The position numbers and the translations under genes are program-made. The notes beneath the pieces were generated by a model. That model did no database searches, was not told where the DNA came from, and was given only the letters and a program-made list of their open reading frames with translations. DNA of 64,000 nt from Rostrohypoxylon terebratum (lineage: Eukaryota; Ascomycota; Sordariomycetes; Xylariales; Hypoxylaceae): assembly GCA_022497145.1 (NCBI GenBank), contig MU385874.1, positions 310,001 to 374,000 of the forward strand. The letters run 5' to 3'. This document shows, in pieces, positions 1 through 11,954 of the stretch; the first letter of the stretch is position 1; each line of letters starts with the position of its first letter.

Positions 1-341
1 TCCCTATCTTGGGGGTGGAGATCCCCCAGTTACAAGGTTAAAGCTAGGTTACACGGTGCACGGTAGGTGATATGTGGCTTAAGCAATGGCGTCAAGGTTG
101 GTAGGTGCTTTCTGTGGCTGAAGCATTTTCTGTCTCGGCTCCAGTCTAGTAGAGTCTACTACTAATGTACAATACAGCATATTACATTGTACACTGTACT
201 AACCGTTACCCGGCAACCCATCACGATTCACCACTACCAAAGTCAATAATCGTCGACGTCAACCTTCACATCTCAACGTTAAAGATACCTAGTTACACAA
301 CGAATGTAACTAGATTCGGAATTCAAAACATAAATGTGAAG
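1..341. other. Upstream region of the haspin gene
   Basis: No separate gene is visible here. An ATG at 165 is in frame with the kinase and would add 59 residues, but those residues look like translated leader (Tyr/Thr/Asn-rich, no family resemblance), so this stretch is treated as promoter plus 5' leader. The preferred start is the ATG at 342. Confidence 0.5.
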
Positions 342-2037
342 ATGTCAAAGCAGGCGTCTCTTCGAAAATATGGCAAACAATCCAAAAGGGCCAAAAGTGA
401 CCGCTTGTTCGTCGAGCTGCCACAGACGCCAGTTCGAGCTCAGCCAAAAGCTGCAAAAGACGGCAATGGTCCCGGTTTAAAAGCCTTGGACGACTTAACT
501 AATAAGATATCAAAAATTAATATTCAAGATGAGAACTTTAATCCGCCAGAGCCAGTGAGGCGTTCTCCCAGGCGGAAACAACAACATACACCAGCACCAG
601 CACCATCATCATCATCACCACCACCACCACGACGGATAAAATCAGCCGGGCTCCTAACCCCTAAGATGCCAAGCCCATCCAAGTCGAAGATGCAAGAAAC
701 AACTGAAGATGCAGAGCTGGACGGCAAGTTACAGGTACTAACCTGGCCCGACATCTGCCCAGCTGGCGACAAGATCGTCAAGATAGCGGAAGCTTCTTAT
801 GCTGAAGTATACCGCGTGACGAACGAGCGGGGTACCAGCATTATCAAAGTAATTCGGATGGAATCACCTATTAAAGCCCAGACGAAAACTCAGCAGAAGT
901 TGGGATTAGTCGACGAGGAACCTCACTCCGAGTCGGATCTAATAGGAGAGCTGAAGATCTCGGAATGGCTCGCCGATATACCCGGCTTCGTCGTTTATAA
1001 GGAAAGGTATCTTGTGCGGGGAAAGGCTTGTAAGGAGTTGCTTGAGACACATCAGGCCTTTCATAAGAAAATCAAACGGCAAGACCCCGAAAGACTACAA
1101 TTTTATCCTTCTCCAAGCCGATACTTAGACGATACGAAATTTTTGGTAGTCGAGTTAGGCGACGCGGGAACCGCATTAGAAGACTTTCCGCTGGTGTCTT
1201 CTGAGCAATTATGGGATATTTTCTTTCACGTCGCCATCGCGTTAGCTCGCGCCGAGGCCCACATTGAATTCGAGGTGAGTAAGCTAATCCATTGACGACA
1301 TCGGTCTGAGCTAACTGTAGAAGCATCGCGATCTCCACGAAGGAAACCTATGCATTCGAAAGACTAGCGATCACGTCCCCGTCGAGGATCGAGATCGTTC
1401 CAGCTACTTTGGATTCTCCGGCCTAGAGGTCACAATCCTCGACTACGGCCTTTCTCGAGCTCACGCCGACAGCCAGGTCCCAGGTTCTCAGCCGATGGCC
1501 TATGACCTAGAGAGAGATCTAAGCATCTTCACCAGCGAACACGCCCCACAGTGCGAAGTGTATAGGCGCATGAGATCGTTTCTCCTGAGGGGAGACCGAG
1601 TATGCCTCCCACCGCAAAGCCATACGACGCCCTACGAGGTAGGAATCGATGGGCCAATCATGTGGGCCCAGCATGAGCCATACACAAACGTCCTGTGGCT
1701 AGCATACATTTACGAATGGATGACCACCCATTTCAAAGGAACGAAGAAGGAGCTAAACGCCTTTAAGCGCCTGACAAAAGAACTCTGGCTACACCTCGAC
1801 CCTAACGCCGGCGATAGCATCCTTAGCTTCGAAAGCGCAAACGGGGTCGTTTGGTTCGCACTAGAAGCGGGATGGATCGAGGAGGAGCAGTTGATGGGCG
1901 TCAGGGAAGACCCAGAGAGGTCGATATTGTCGGTCTTGGCGAATGATAACGGCTTGGATCGGGAGTCAGGCGGCGAAGGAGACACAGTCACTCCTACCCA
2001 GATGTCGCCTGAGAGCCGACAACGGGATGCTGCTTGA
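342..2037 (+). CDS. Haspin-type serine/threonine protein kinase
   Basis: Predicted 549-aa mitotic kinase; haspins phosphorylate histone H3 Thr3 to recruit the chromosomal passenger complex to centromeres. Two exons, 342-1274 and 1321-2037, joined in phase 0 (donor GTGAGT, acceptor CTGTAG). The N-terminus (KYGKQSKRAKSDRLF) is a basic stretch usual in fungal haspins, followed by a low-complexity Pro/Ser/Arg linker to about residue 115. The kinase fold begins near residue 140: beta-3 lysine in IIKVIRME (Lys169), the catalytic loop HRDLHEGN (Asp315), and the metal-binding motif ILDYGLSRA (Asp352), where canonical haspins have DYT. The intron sits directly before HRD. The start at 342 has A at -3 and begins where family-like sequence begins. 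Length and C-terminal end look complete. The kinase assignment is strong; substrate specificity is inferred from the family. Confidence 0.9.
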
Positions 2038-2484
2038 ATCGACACTCTACCATCATTTGGCGTTGGGGTTAGCAGGCCTGGGAAACATGGATTTGCATTT
2101 CTGGATCGGACCGGTCATCGAGCATCGACTTCGTCGCGATAAATTTTCACGGGGGGCAAGGAGTACAATGATGGGAGTCTAACAGATGATCGAGATAGTC
2201 TAAGGTCAAAAAGTCTATCTACCTAATTCCTATTCGGGTCCCAGGTGATGGTGCACGTAGCGTCGTAGATGAACAAGTAAACTGCTGGTGTGACGTCACG
2301 CTATAGACTTCGGTACCTACTATGGCTGGCTGAATCCTGATCGCCTGGATCTGGCCAGTGCGGTTTATGTACATCCATGGATCCATCTCCATACCGCATC
2401 TCTTCGGCGAAGCGCCCGATGTAACCGATTCAGAAATTATTGAACGGTGATGTTGGATACCTACCCTGCTACCTAGGAGCTATG

Positions 2485-2524
2485 TAGGACCTAGGACCTA
2501 GGACCTAGGTACCTAGGTACCTAG
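2485..2524. repeat. Tandem CCTAGGA / CCTAGGTA palindromic array
   Basis: Three copies of TAGGACC followed by two copies of TAGGTACC. Each unit contains the self-complementary hexamer CCTAGG or GGTACC. This is the densest local example of a motif that recurs through the intergenic DNA of the whole window. Confidence 0.8.
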
Positions 2525-3952
2525 TATAAGTGCGTAGTAGATCATGATCATCGATGATATCTGCGTTTCCGTGCCAAGAAAGACCCATCCGCGTCAAGGG
2601 GATTGGTTCTGGAAATGGTTGGTGCAAAGACCAAGTTCTAGAAGCGCGCGCATGGCGAGGGCACTTCAGGAATAACGTTTTATTCATATTATTTACTTTA
2701 CTACTACATCAATTATTATAGCGGACTTTTTCAGCTTGCTCGCACCCCGATGGCACAAGAAATCCAATTCCCATCAGAACGTGACTATGGTACATCATCT
2801 CCCGTTATCTCGTATTATAACACGTATAACACGTACATCACAAGTATTATAAAATGCATTCTGCAGCAACAAAAGAACGATCTGGAACTTTAAATGATGT
2901 GTCTTGTTTCGGATCCCGACATAATACGTAGTAGTATTATCTCACCATACAAATACGTACGTTGAAAAGTGAAGAAAAAAGTAAGCTGCCGAGCATGCGA
3001 GCTGACTCCTTGCAGCAACGAGAGGGGCAGCCTTCTTTTTTATAATTTCTCTTCCTTTTCCTTTTCCTTTCCCTTTCCCCTTTCATTTTGCCATCTCCTC
3101 GTGATGGTATATAAAAATGAGGCTTATGTTCGAGACCGACGACAATGTCCAAAACTTGTACATAATAATAGTTTATTATCTTATGTTTCTTCGTGGCTAG
3201 GTCCTATTAGGTCTATTAGGTATAATGCATGGGAGAAAACCTGGAAAGATTTAATATTGAATACTGAAGGAATTTGAGAACCAGTTGCCTAAAGACGATA
3301 TGGATCCGAGATCTTGGCCAATTAGACGCCAGAAAAATTAAACTACATATCCATGATCCACATTAGCGTGGTTTCAGATCTACCCGAGCTTTGATGGGAG
3401 CGAACCATGGATCTCTACCTAGCAGCCTAGGCAGGTACCGATTTTACATCCATCCGATGATCCCACCCACCTTTCAAGGTTTACTTCGCTTTTGTTCCCC
3501 GTCCAGCCGTCCTTTAGGGGTTTTCAACCTTTTTTCTTTTTTCTTTTTTTTTCTTTTTCATTAAAGGGGTAAAAGATCAGCCTTCAACTTCTTCCACACT
3601 TAACTAATCTAGACTGATCTTAACAAAATGACCCTTGTCGTCTTGACCCACACTGATCGCAGACATGGGAAAATCGATCAATGGAAACGAAACGAAACTA
3701 AACATGACCCTAGCTAGCCTGATTCACCCTCCGCCTTATCCATCCAATCCATTTACATACATAGCTGAATGAGAGAACGGGAAACGGCAACATCATGGAG
3801 GGAAGCAGCCTTGGATTGCATGCGATGGCTTGATCACGATATACGATTTAATAGTAAGTAGTACACTTGCTGAGTTTGATATTTTCCCTTTCCCTAATAT
3901 ACAGTCATAGCCTTACAAATCGTATCTTTTATGTCCGCATACCAAACACCTC

Positions 3953-3973
3953 ATATATATATATATATATATA
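3953..3973. repeat. AT dinucleotide microsatellite
   Basis: An uninterrupted run of about ten AT units in intergenic DNA. Confidence 0.9.
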
Positions 3974-4647
3974 CATAGTTGAATACTATTCTCAAGAAGA
4001 AGTACATACAGACAAATCTGACTCAGACCACGAATAGACGTTGACCTTGTTTTTTTCTTTGGTAGCAGTTTTATTTCTGGAAAATTTAACCTAGTATAGT
4101 ACCTATAACTAGTACTAATATTATGTAGATGTCTCTTTCGGGCGTTTTTGCGGCGGGTTTGCCGCTAGCTCTACCTTTCCCCTGCATAATTGTTGAACGA
4201 ATAGCTTCGCGCCAGCCATCCGTCGACACACCCTGGCATGGAAGCTGGCCTATCACACACGAGAATATCTCACCCAGCTCACCCAGCTCAACCAGCTCAA
4301 CCTGCCAACCCCTTGCCCCTGGCCCCTTTCCCCCACCTCGAGATCGATGGCTCTATTCTGCGCCTTAGTAGTCTACACCATACACCCATACACCCCGTAG
4401 CGGCGTAGCCCGGAGGACCTAGGACCTGGGTATTCCGCCGAATTAATATACGGACGCCTCGGTAGTCTCATCTTTTTCTTCTCTTCTCTTCTTCTCTCTT
4501 TACCTCTTCACTTGATAGCCTTGCTCTGTTGTGCTGGGTTTTTTGTACCATTCCATTCATTTCGACTCACTTCACTCTTTCACTGCTCTGCCGGCTGAGT
4601 CTATCATTCATTTCTCTGAACAAATCTTCTGTTTGTCCCTTCTTTCT

Positions 4648-4728
4648 ATGTCAGATAGCCAATATCAATACTCAAGTCGTACCCTGAGTCACCAGGTCCA
4701 AGATATCTGCCAGACAATCTTTCCATAA
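4648..4728 (+). other. Upstream ORF in the leader of the DUF1996 gene
   Basis: A 26-codon ATG-initiated ORF ends 139 nt before the start codon of the secreted DUF1996 gene. It lies in a pyrimidine-rich region that looks like 5' leader. Whether it is in the mature transcript cannot be told from sequence alone. Confidence 0.3.
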
Positions 4729-4867
4729 ACAACGCTCCGGTATCAGCATATTGAAGAATTCCATTCACCAAGACAGAGGTGTTACAGAAATTGCAATCAC
4801 TTGCATCGATCGTAGGATACCCCCATCGAAGTGTCTGAAGAGAAAAGCGGAACCCCTACGATTAGAC

Positions 4868-6581
4868 ATGAGGTTCACAACCGTTGGCTCCCTGGCCATT
4901 GTGGCCCCCTTGGCTGCTGCTGTGAAGACGGAAAGGACCTTTGCCGTCTTGCACTTTACCGCAAATCACTTCTTGACCGAGGGCCCAATGGATCCTGTGG
5001 TCAATCCTGGAGGAGAAGCTACCCACTACCACAGCATCATGGGAGGAAGTAACTTTGGCATCAACACCAAAGGCGATGACTTGTTGAGCTCGGATTGTAC
5101 CACGACCACTATCAAAAACGACAAGAGCAATTATTGGGTTCCTAGTCTTTTCTTCCAAGACCCCAAGGATCCAACTAGCTTCGAGAAAGTCCCCTTTTAC
5201 TATATGAACGTCTACTATTTGTGAGATCCCCTCTTTATACTCATCCTACATGATACATAATATCTACTAAGTATTTAGCTAATATGTACATCTACGCAGC
5301 TTTGAACCTACCAACAGCACTATCGAACCCTTCCCTGCCGGGCTGAAAATGCTGAGTGGTGACGCCAAGACGAGGGACCCCCCTAAATTCGGAGGAGGAA
5401 GCAATCTTGACCCCAGCAAGGGGCCTATTCAGCCAATCCAGTGGACCTGTCCTCGACAAAACTATGATCCCCCTTCCTATCTACCAAACTCAGATGGGAC
5501 TACTTCAGGTATGCAAGATCCCAACAATAAGGGTTCGGGCGCAGGTTTCCCCCTTTACGACTGCGACGGTACCTACTCCCCGCTCAGACAGGACATCCAC
5601 TTCCCCTCTTGTTACAACCCCCAGGCGGGCCTCGACGATTACGAGAATAACATGGCTTGGCCAACCACCGTGGACGGCTTGCAGACTTGCCCTGCTGGAT
5701 GGGTTCACGTGCCGCATATCTTCTACGAGGTATATTGGGATACCCCTTCGTTCAAGGACCGATGGACCCCTGACGGAAAGACGCAACCTTTTGTTCTATC
5801 CAACGGTGATGCTACCGGTTATAGCTCGCACGGTGACTTTATCTCCGGGTGGGACCAGAACACCCTTCAGACGATCATCGACACTTGCAATGCCGGCGAT
5901 AGCGGCATGGAGAAATGCCCCAATATCCCGGGTGGTGTTAACGACAACAAGGACTGCACTATCAAGCCAGCTATCGGTACTCTAATAGCAACCTCGGAAG
6001 TCCTGAATGCGCTCCCACTCAACTGCCCCGTCACCGGCTGGGGCAAGGGTAATGTTTCCAGCGGCTCCGGTTCCGATTCGTCCGAGCCGTCATCGTCTCA
6101 GCCTACGTCCTCGACCGTGAGTAGCTTTCAGCCTCCTTTGTTTTTTCTTATGACATACTGCTGGAGTTTTTTCTTCTACCATGCGAGCTCTTATTCCTAA
6201 AAAAAAAAACGGTTTACTCCTACGAATGATGGCCACTTTAGATATAGTAGACACTAACCCCAAATGCCGCAGTACGCCGCCGCTGGCACCGCGGCGTCTT
6301 CATCTGCGACCGGCATTGCCTTCCTTGAAGTCTCTAGCGAAGCTTCCAGTTCAACTGCGACGGCAGAGACGCCAGTTGTTACCGCCGCCGCCGAAACATC
6401 TGCTGCGTCCGGAACCGAAGATCTAGAGATATCGACGGTCTGGGATATAGTCACCGTCACAAGCACAACCACCGTGGAAACCCAATCTACACCCGCTCCT
6501 CTCCGAAGACGTCGCGCCCCCCTGCGTAGCCACGGCCACATAAAGCGTCACCTTGAAGGTAGTTTTGCCGGTCGCCGATAA
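4868..6581 (+). CDS. Secreted DUF1996-domain protein
   Basis: Predicted 492-aa secreted protein of the fungal DUF1996 family, whose biochemical function is not established; relatives often carry WSC carbohydrate-binding domains, but none is seen here. Exons 4868-5220, 5300-6116 and 6273-6581 (donors GTGAGA and GTGAGT, acceptors ACGCAG and CCGCAG). Residues 1-20 form a signal peptide (MRFTTVGSLAIVAPLAAA). The DUF1996 core runs from about residue 35 to 335 and contains family-like blocks such as HYHSIMGGSNFG, the Cys-containing DIHFPSCYNP and SSHGDFISGWD. Exon 3 encodes a Ser/Thr/Ala-rich tail ending in a very basic segment (LRRRRAPL). The tail has no hydrophobic GPI signal, so the protein is probably released or wall-associated. 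The start is the ATG immediately before the signal peptide; an earlier in-frame stretch has no signal peptide. Confidence 0.85.
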
Positions 6582-7097
6582 GCGAGCAGTCATATATTCG
6601 ACATTCGATTCTTTGTATGTACGTAGGCGTGGAACGGGGGTTGATATGGAGCCTCCAATTATTATTCTATCCATGTACTTTTTCGGCATCTGAGGTAGGA
6701 AAGATTGCGAGGCATAGCGCCGCAGTCAGTTCGTGGTATTATTGATGTTTTCTAGCGCGCGTCGGACGGGAAGGGGGCATACCGAGAATTTAGGGTACTG
6801 ACGGTTTACTAGCGCAGTCTTGCGAGGTTAACTGTCGACGAAACCGATTTCACTTCTTGATGTAGCATATTTGAATACAATAAATCGAACAAAATGTTCG
6901 AATGTTCCAAATTTAATACTACTTATGTAGGCGCCGACTTGCATGTTGCTCTTGGAGACGAATAAAATATAAGACGGAACCAAGAGGCGAGCCGGTCGTC
7001 CGACCCGATTCGGAGAGCTAGTTCTTCACGATGGATCAGGTATTTGCATTCTCATCTTATTCGATATAGGGTATAAACTTCAAACTGCTCTCCGATT
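6582..7097. other. Convergent intergenic region
   Basis: Shared 3' flank of the DUF1996 gene and the Rcm1 gene. I see no gene or structured element. Confidence 0.6.
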
Positions 7098-8992
7098 TCA
7101 ATCGGCAAATCCACCCCATCCATCCTCGCCTTCGCTATCACTGAGGTCACTACCGATACTTGATTCACTTGCATCCGTATCGTCGGAGTCCATCTCATCT
7201 TGTTGTTCCTCTTCCCCGGTGTGACCACTTTCCGGTGGCTGATCGGTTAATTGAACACTACTTGAAGGCCTGGGTCTGTACTGCGGCTTCAAAGTTGGCA
7301 TGCCTGAGACGTCTCTAATTATCCGACCGTCATCACCGCGGAGATAAGGGCCATCTTCATCAAAAGTAGGTGGGACGTCACGAACAAAGCCAGCGACGAA
7401 AAAGCCCATGACACCCCGTCCATCACCCTTGTAGGACCGAATACATGCTTCGGCGATTTTGGGGTTACCGTTGCTCCCGTCGATAGACCCGCGCACAGGC
7501 CAGTCCCGCATGCCGCGGACTTGCCGTTCTCGTGGAAGTACGCGCCAGCCTCTTTCCTTGGCGATATCAGATTGTAACGCCTTTAAGACCACATGTTCAT
7601 TCTCCTCTGCATGGATCGAACAAGTTGAGTAGGTGATCTTTCTAGTAGCAGGGAACTTGAAGGCGTGGAGTAACAAGGTCAGTTGGAACGACGATAGGGC
7701 TTCCAATCGCACCTTCAGTTCGTTCTCGGAAGAGACGACGGTCTCTTTTCCGTCATCGTCCACTAGGATCGGCTGCGTCGATTCCTTGCCGATATCAGGG
7801 CCGCCGCGCTTACGCTTACGCCCATAATTATTCACCGGCGACTTCTTAGGCGCGCCCAGGATTTCAGGGAGGTGTATTGTAGGCATGTCATCTCTGCCGA
7901 CTATGCCACTCCCCGAGCAGCTGGGGTCTAACAATAAGCAGCCGACATTCGCAAACAAACCGGCATTTGGATCAACTCTGAGAAAATCCTGGGCGAAGTT
8001 CATCCGCGTGATTTCCTTAGCTCCGGCAAGGTTCACCATCTTTTCCAGCGTGCGGGAGCGCTTTGGATCCTTTTCAAACGCGTATATCGTCTGCGAACAC
8101 TGCTCGTTCTCCGGGATCCGCGAATGCACGATGGCTGCGAGATGGGTTGTCTTGTTTCCGGGCGCCGAGCAGGAATCGATAACATCTCCATCTTCGGAGC
8201 GGGGATCTAACAAGTAAGCTGGGAAGCACGAGGCCTTATCTTGCAAGATCAGAGCCCCCGAAGTGTAGGCTTCTGTCTTGGTGATCTCAAACCCGGGGGA
8301 AATAGCTAGGAGGTTTGGGATGTGGTCATCCACGTGTATACACTTGCCGTGGGTAGTGATGACCTCATTGATACTAAGAACCCTAGTGAAAGTAGCAAAG
8401 GTGGTTGCCAACTGGTCCTCGACGGTCGTCTTCAAAGTATTTACACGCACCCATCGAGGATAGCCAGCTGCGTCACCGAGGAATTCGGTGGTGATCTGCT
8501 CTCTTAGGGCTTCGATCGACCCGGCTTTCCTCCGTAAGCGGGCTCTGGTGAATTCAGCAGTAATCCGGGCCTTGTGTCTCTCGATAGAAACCCTCAGGCC
8601 ATGTGTAGCAGGGAGAGCAATGCCTCTCTTAGAGAGTAAGAAATCATGGACGAGAAGTAGAGCCAGCAAGGGAGTAAGCTAAATGCATCGCGCTAGGTAA
8701 TCAGTCAAGGCTTGACAAGGCTTGAGCGGGAAGGATAGAATGTAGGTACGACGTAAGGGTTAGATGACGCGGATTACTTGCTCACCTTGCGCTCGTGACG
8801 TAAAAGGTCGGAGTTATCGATGACCTCTTTCAACACGGGGCTCCATTTGCATGTCTCTAGGGCCAAGGCGTATACTTGCTGTTGAGGAGATTTCAAGTCC
8901 TTCTTCCCGAATATACGAGTCTTGAGATTTCCGCCGGAGGAATTGTTTGGGGCTGTTGATAGTATATCAGCTGTCTCGTGATATAGAGACAT
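7098..8992 (-). CDS. RCM1: 25S rRNA (cytosine-C5) methyltransferase, Rcm1/NSUN5 family
   Basis: Predicted 595-aa nucleolar enzyme. Yeast Rcm1 and human NSUN5 methylate a conserved cytosine of the large-subunit rRNA using S-adenosylmethionine. Exon 1 is 8992-8786 and exon 2 is 8678-7098, joined in phase 0 (donor GTGAGC, acceptor TTTAG). The splice restores the family block RHERK-LTPLLALLLVHD followed by SKRGIALPATHG. The SAM-binding motif SAPGNKTTHL lies near residue 241, the catalytic-release cysteine in DPSCSGSG at residue 323, and the nucleophilic cysteine in YSTCSIHAEENE at residue 422. The C-terminal 80 residues are acidic and Ser/Asp/Glu-rich. An insert with a basic cluster (GRKRKRGG) separates the two catalytic motifs. 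Length and motif order match the family. Confidence 0.95.
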
Positions 8993-10166
8993 TCTTCATT
9001 GTATTGTATTGTATTGTTTTTTATTTTTATGTATTTCTTCTCTGTTACAACTGTATTTTAGCACGTGTTCGAATCACATGCTCGAGAAGTCGAAAACTCG
9101 AAATCAAAGTTGTACATTGTACAAATCCAAAAGAATTAAAATTTTGGGTTAGCGCAGTAAATTTTAATGTTGATCAATCATCTATGCTGTACTGCGTACA
9201 TAACTCCACCAATCTCCACCAGGAAACTTTCCTGAGGAAAGTACTACGTAGTACGTAGAACCATTACTAAAAGGAAACTTGGAAACTGCAACTGTAGGTT
9301 ACTAGGTTACTAGCTCAATCTGCTCAATCTGATATCGGATAAGCTGGAGTCACTTTAATTTTCTTCTGTTTTCCCCTGTTTTCTCTTGTTTTCTTCACCA
9401 TCTTTCATCTTTTCTCTTCCGCACGCCAAGAAAATTTCCCTATTATTAATAACACTTACAGTAATAGATTCGAGACATTCGGGTTTTGGCCGCAGCTCTT
9501 CATCTCGAAAAAACATCTAGGCATTTCACCCGCCTTATACGAGGTTAGGTGATTAGGTAGCTGATCCGGTAGTTTCATTCGGTACCTAGCAGCTAGCTAC
9601 GTACTTCGTAATCCGTCAACCGCAGAACCGTCGACTGATTGCTTCGGCAAATAATTCCCTGGAAACTCGAACCGTTACAACCACACTGCCACTGTGAGCG
9701 TTTTTTTCTTCTTCTTCTTTCTTTTACCAATCTTTAGATATGACCAGTTTACGTGGCACAGATCTAGGAAGTGTGCAGTATGGGACGCATACTAGACTCT
9801 AGTACCTAGTACTAATAGTATGTACTAGTAGTAGTAATAACCTTGGAAGTGCCAGGGCGGTCCCGATCAAATCTCCATCCGAGAAACCTGCTTATTACAT
9901 ACGACATAGGCCCAGACTCCAGACCCAAAAGATTCCAGATGTCCCTCTACATATCCATGGATGTCATAGATAGTGTAGTAGGTATATTAACAACTCCTCT
10001 TATGAGTCGTCCATCGGTTGGTCGGAGCTTGGTAGACGCCGACCTTACAGGATTCTAAATAATAAGCCTAGTCCACGCCGGTCCAGGCGACATATTCCGC
10101 CTCCGCGGAGGCTTTTGATTGTATGTACATTGTACATATCATTCAGCTGAAAGGACAACATCCGAT

Positions 10167-10223
10167 CACACACAGACTACACACAGACTACACACAGACT
10201 TGACAGACTACGCACAGACTACG
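10167..10223. repeat. Degenerate CACACAGACTA tandem repeat
   Basis: About five imperfect copies of an 11-nt CACACAGACTA unit. Confidence 0.75.
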
Positions 10224-11703
10224 GATAAGAATGGAGAGGTTCGGGGCCGAAAACGTTTGTGTTTGTGCGTGCACGCGCCCGCGCCCGACTTCACCCTCCT
10301 TCTATTATACTTACCTATTCAGCTATTCTACCTAGACTGTTAGAGTAGAGTCCTAGACAGATATTTTGGCGTCGAACCGTTTGACTCATTTCAAAAGCCA
10401 CAGGATTGATACCCAGAAAAGAAAGATGTCTCGTAGCCTTGACCAAGTAGGTAAGCATAGTGAGACATTCCTAGCCGGAGGTTAACATTGAAATAACCTT
10501 GGAACGTTGGACGTGAGCTAACCTTACCTAGGTCCTAGGTACCTGAAGTCTGAAGACATCCGTTTTGCAGACGACAGACAACAGACGACAGAAGACAGAA
10601 GACAGACCTATCGATATAAACTCCCTTACATCGATGTCATGTGTAACGAAGAGCCGCAATCATACGTTCAACGTTCGCAGATTTATCAATGTTTTCTTTA
10701 TTATCGTCGAATCGTTAGATGTATCGTCGACACGGCTACTCGTTCAAGCGGCCACACGGTAAACATCACCTTCTACCAGTACTCGGTCCGGAGTGCTACA
10801 AAGCCCGGCAACCGGCATTGCTCTCTCCCTGCTCCCTACTACTAATACTAGTAGTACTTCACTCCCTGCCTACCTAGTACCTACTCCCTAGGGCCTAGGT
10901 AGGTAAGTAATAGGTATATATTGTATGAATGTACAATATGTACCTCCCCTGCTCAGCTCTCTCCACCGCACCCGTATCTTTGGGTCGGTGGGTCTCTTTG
11001 AGGACCTGCAAAGAGACCTGTCACATCCATTTCTGCCATTCTAGTCCGGCTATGTGATCTATGCAACCCATTAGCGAACTGCTTAGTATTGTGGTATTGT
11101 CAACCATTGGCCCAACAATCATTCAATGAATATCTTATGTCACTTGAACATGTACACTACTACTCTCATCCAGCCCGTCTGCCCGTCTGCCCGTCCTGCT
11201 TGTCTCCCACATCCCACGTCCCACACGTACTGCGTAAGACCCAGCACTCCACCCATCACCAACAGAGCAATACCCAAAGGGGTATGTAAAATCCATGTCC
11301 GGACTTACATAGATGACCGCAGAGTGCGGCAGCACAAGATGGACGGGATTCGGTAAATTCCTTCTATACTGCTGTATCACATTACATTACATTGCATGAG
11401 AACCTATCTACCTACTTACATACCTACTTACATACCTACCTAGGTACTCATGAGGACGTTTGATTCGTAACAACAGCATCACATAATCTAGAAGGCGTGG
11501 TTAACCCCGAGGTGCCGATTCCACTTGTCAGATACTAAATACCTGGTAGTACTAGGAAGTAGGATCCGTGCCCGAAGACAAAGAAACTTATATATTGTCA
11601 TATTGCCTACTCCTAACCTTCTAACCTTGGTACCAAGGTCACATCGTCGGTAAAAACTCCGAACCACAGTGTCAGACTATAATCTATACTGCATATATTG
11701 CAT

Positions 11704-11735
11704 ACCTACCTACCTACCTACCTACCTACCTACCT
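11704..11735. repeat. ACCT tetranucleotide microsatellite
   Basis: Eight perfect ACCT units, about 220 bp upstream of the MFS start codon. Confidence 0.9.
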
Positions 11736-11954
11736 GATCTACTAATACCTACTACTTAAGGGCCACCGTGACCAACCCCGGTCCAGCTTTGTAGCAATAT
11801 TGAATACTCTCCTTTTAGATTTTCCCTTTCGTCTCGTAGCCTCGCCACCTAATCTCAGCTCTCAGCAGCACATACACAATAACAGTACTCTCTTTACCTA
11901 TTTCCTACTTATCTTCAGGGTAGGCAGTGAAGACAGGGTGTCGCCTTTCTCACT

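Larger units (their letters stand above)
2038..4867. other. Intergenic region, simple repeats
   Basis: About 2.8 kb between two plus-strand genes. No ORF here has family-like sequence or convincing splice structure. It holds a CCTAGG/ACCTAGGT array (2485-2524), polypyrimidine tracts near 3046-3085 and 3527-3560, an AT dinucleotide run (3953-3973), and the leader of the DUF1996 gene with an upstream ORF (4648-4728). Confidence 0.6.
8993..11954. other. Divergent intergenic region with simple repeats
   Basis: About 3 kb between the divergent Rcm1 and MFS genes. No ORF carries recognisable sequence. It holds a degenerate ACACAGACTAC array (10167-10223), a GACAGAA/GACAGAC cluster (10569-10607), several TAGTAC/TACTAG palindromes near 9800-9840 and 10840-10860, CCTAGG motifs near 10528-10545 and 10890-10905, and an ACCT tetranucleotide array (11704-11735). 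Polypyrimidine tracts near 9360-9420 and 11800-11950 look like promoter/leader sequence. Confidence 0.6.

Noticed and set aside
165..341. N-terminal extension of haspin from the ATG at 165
   Set aside because: The extra 59 residues resemble translated leader; the family-like N-terminus begins at the ATG at 342.
9060..9085. tRNA B-box-like GTGTTCGAATCAC
   Set aside because: No A-box, acceptor stem or cloverleaf can be drawn around it.
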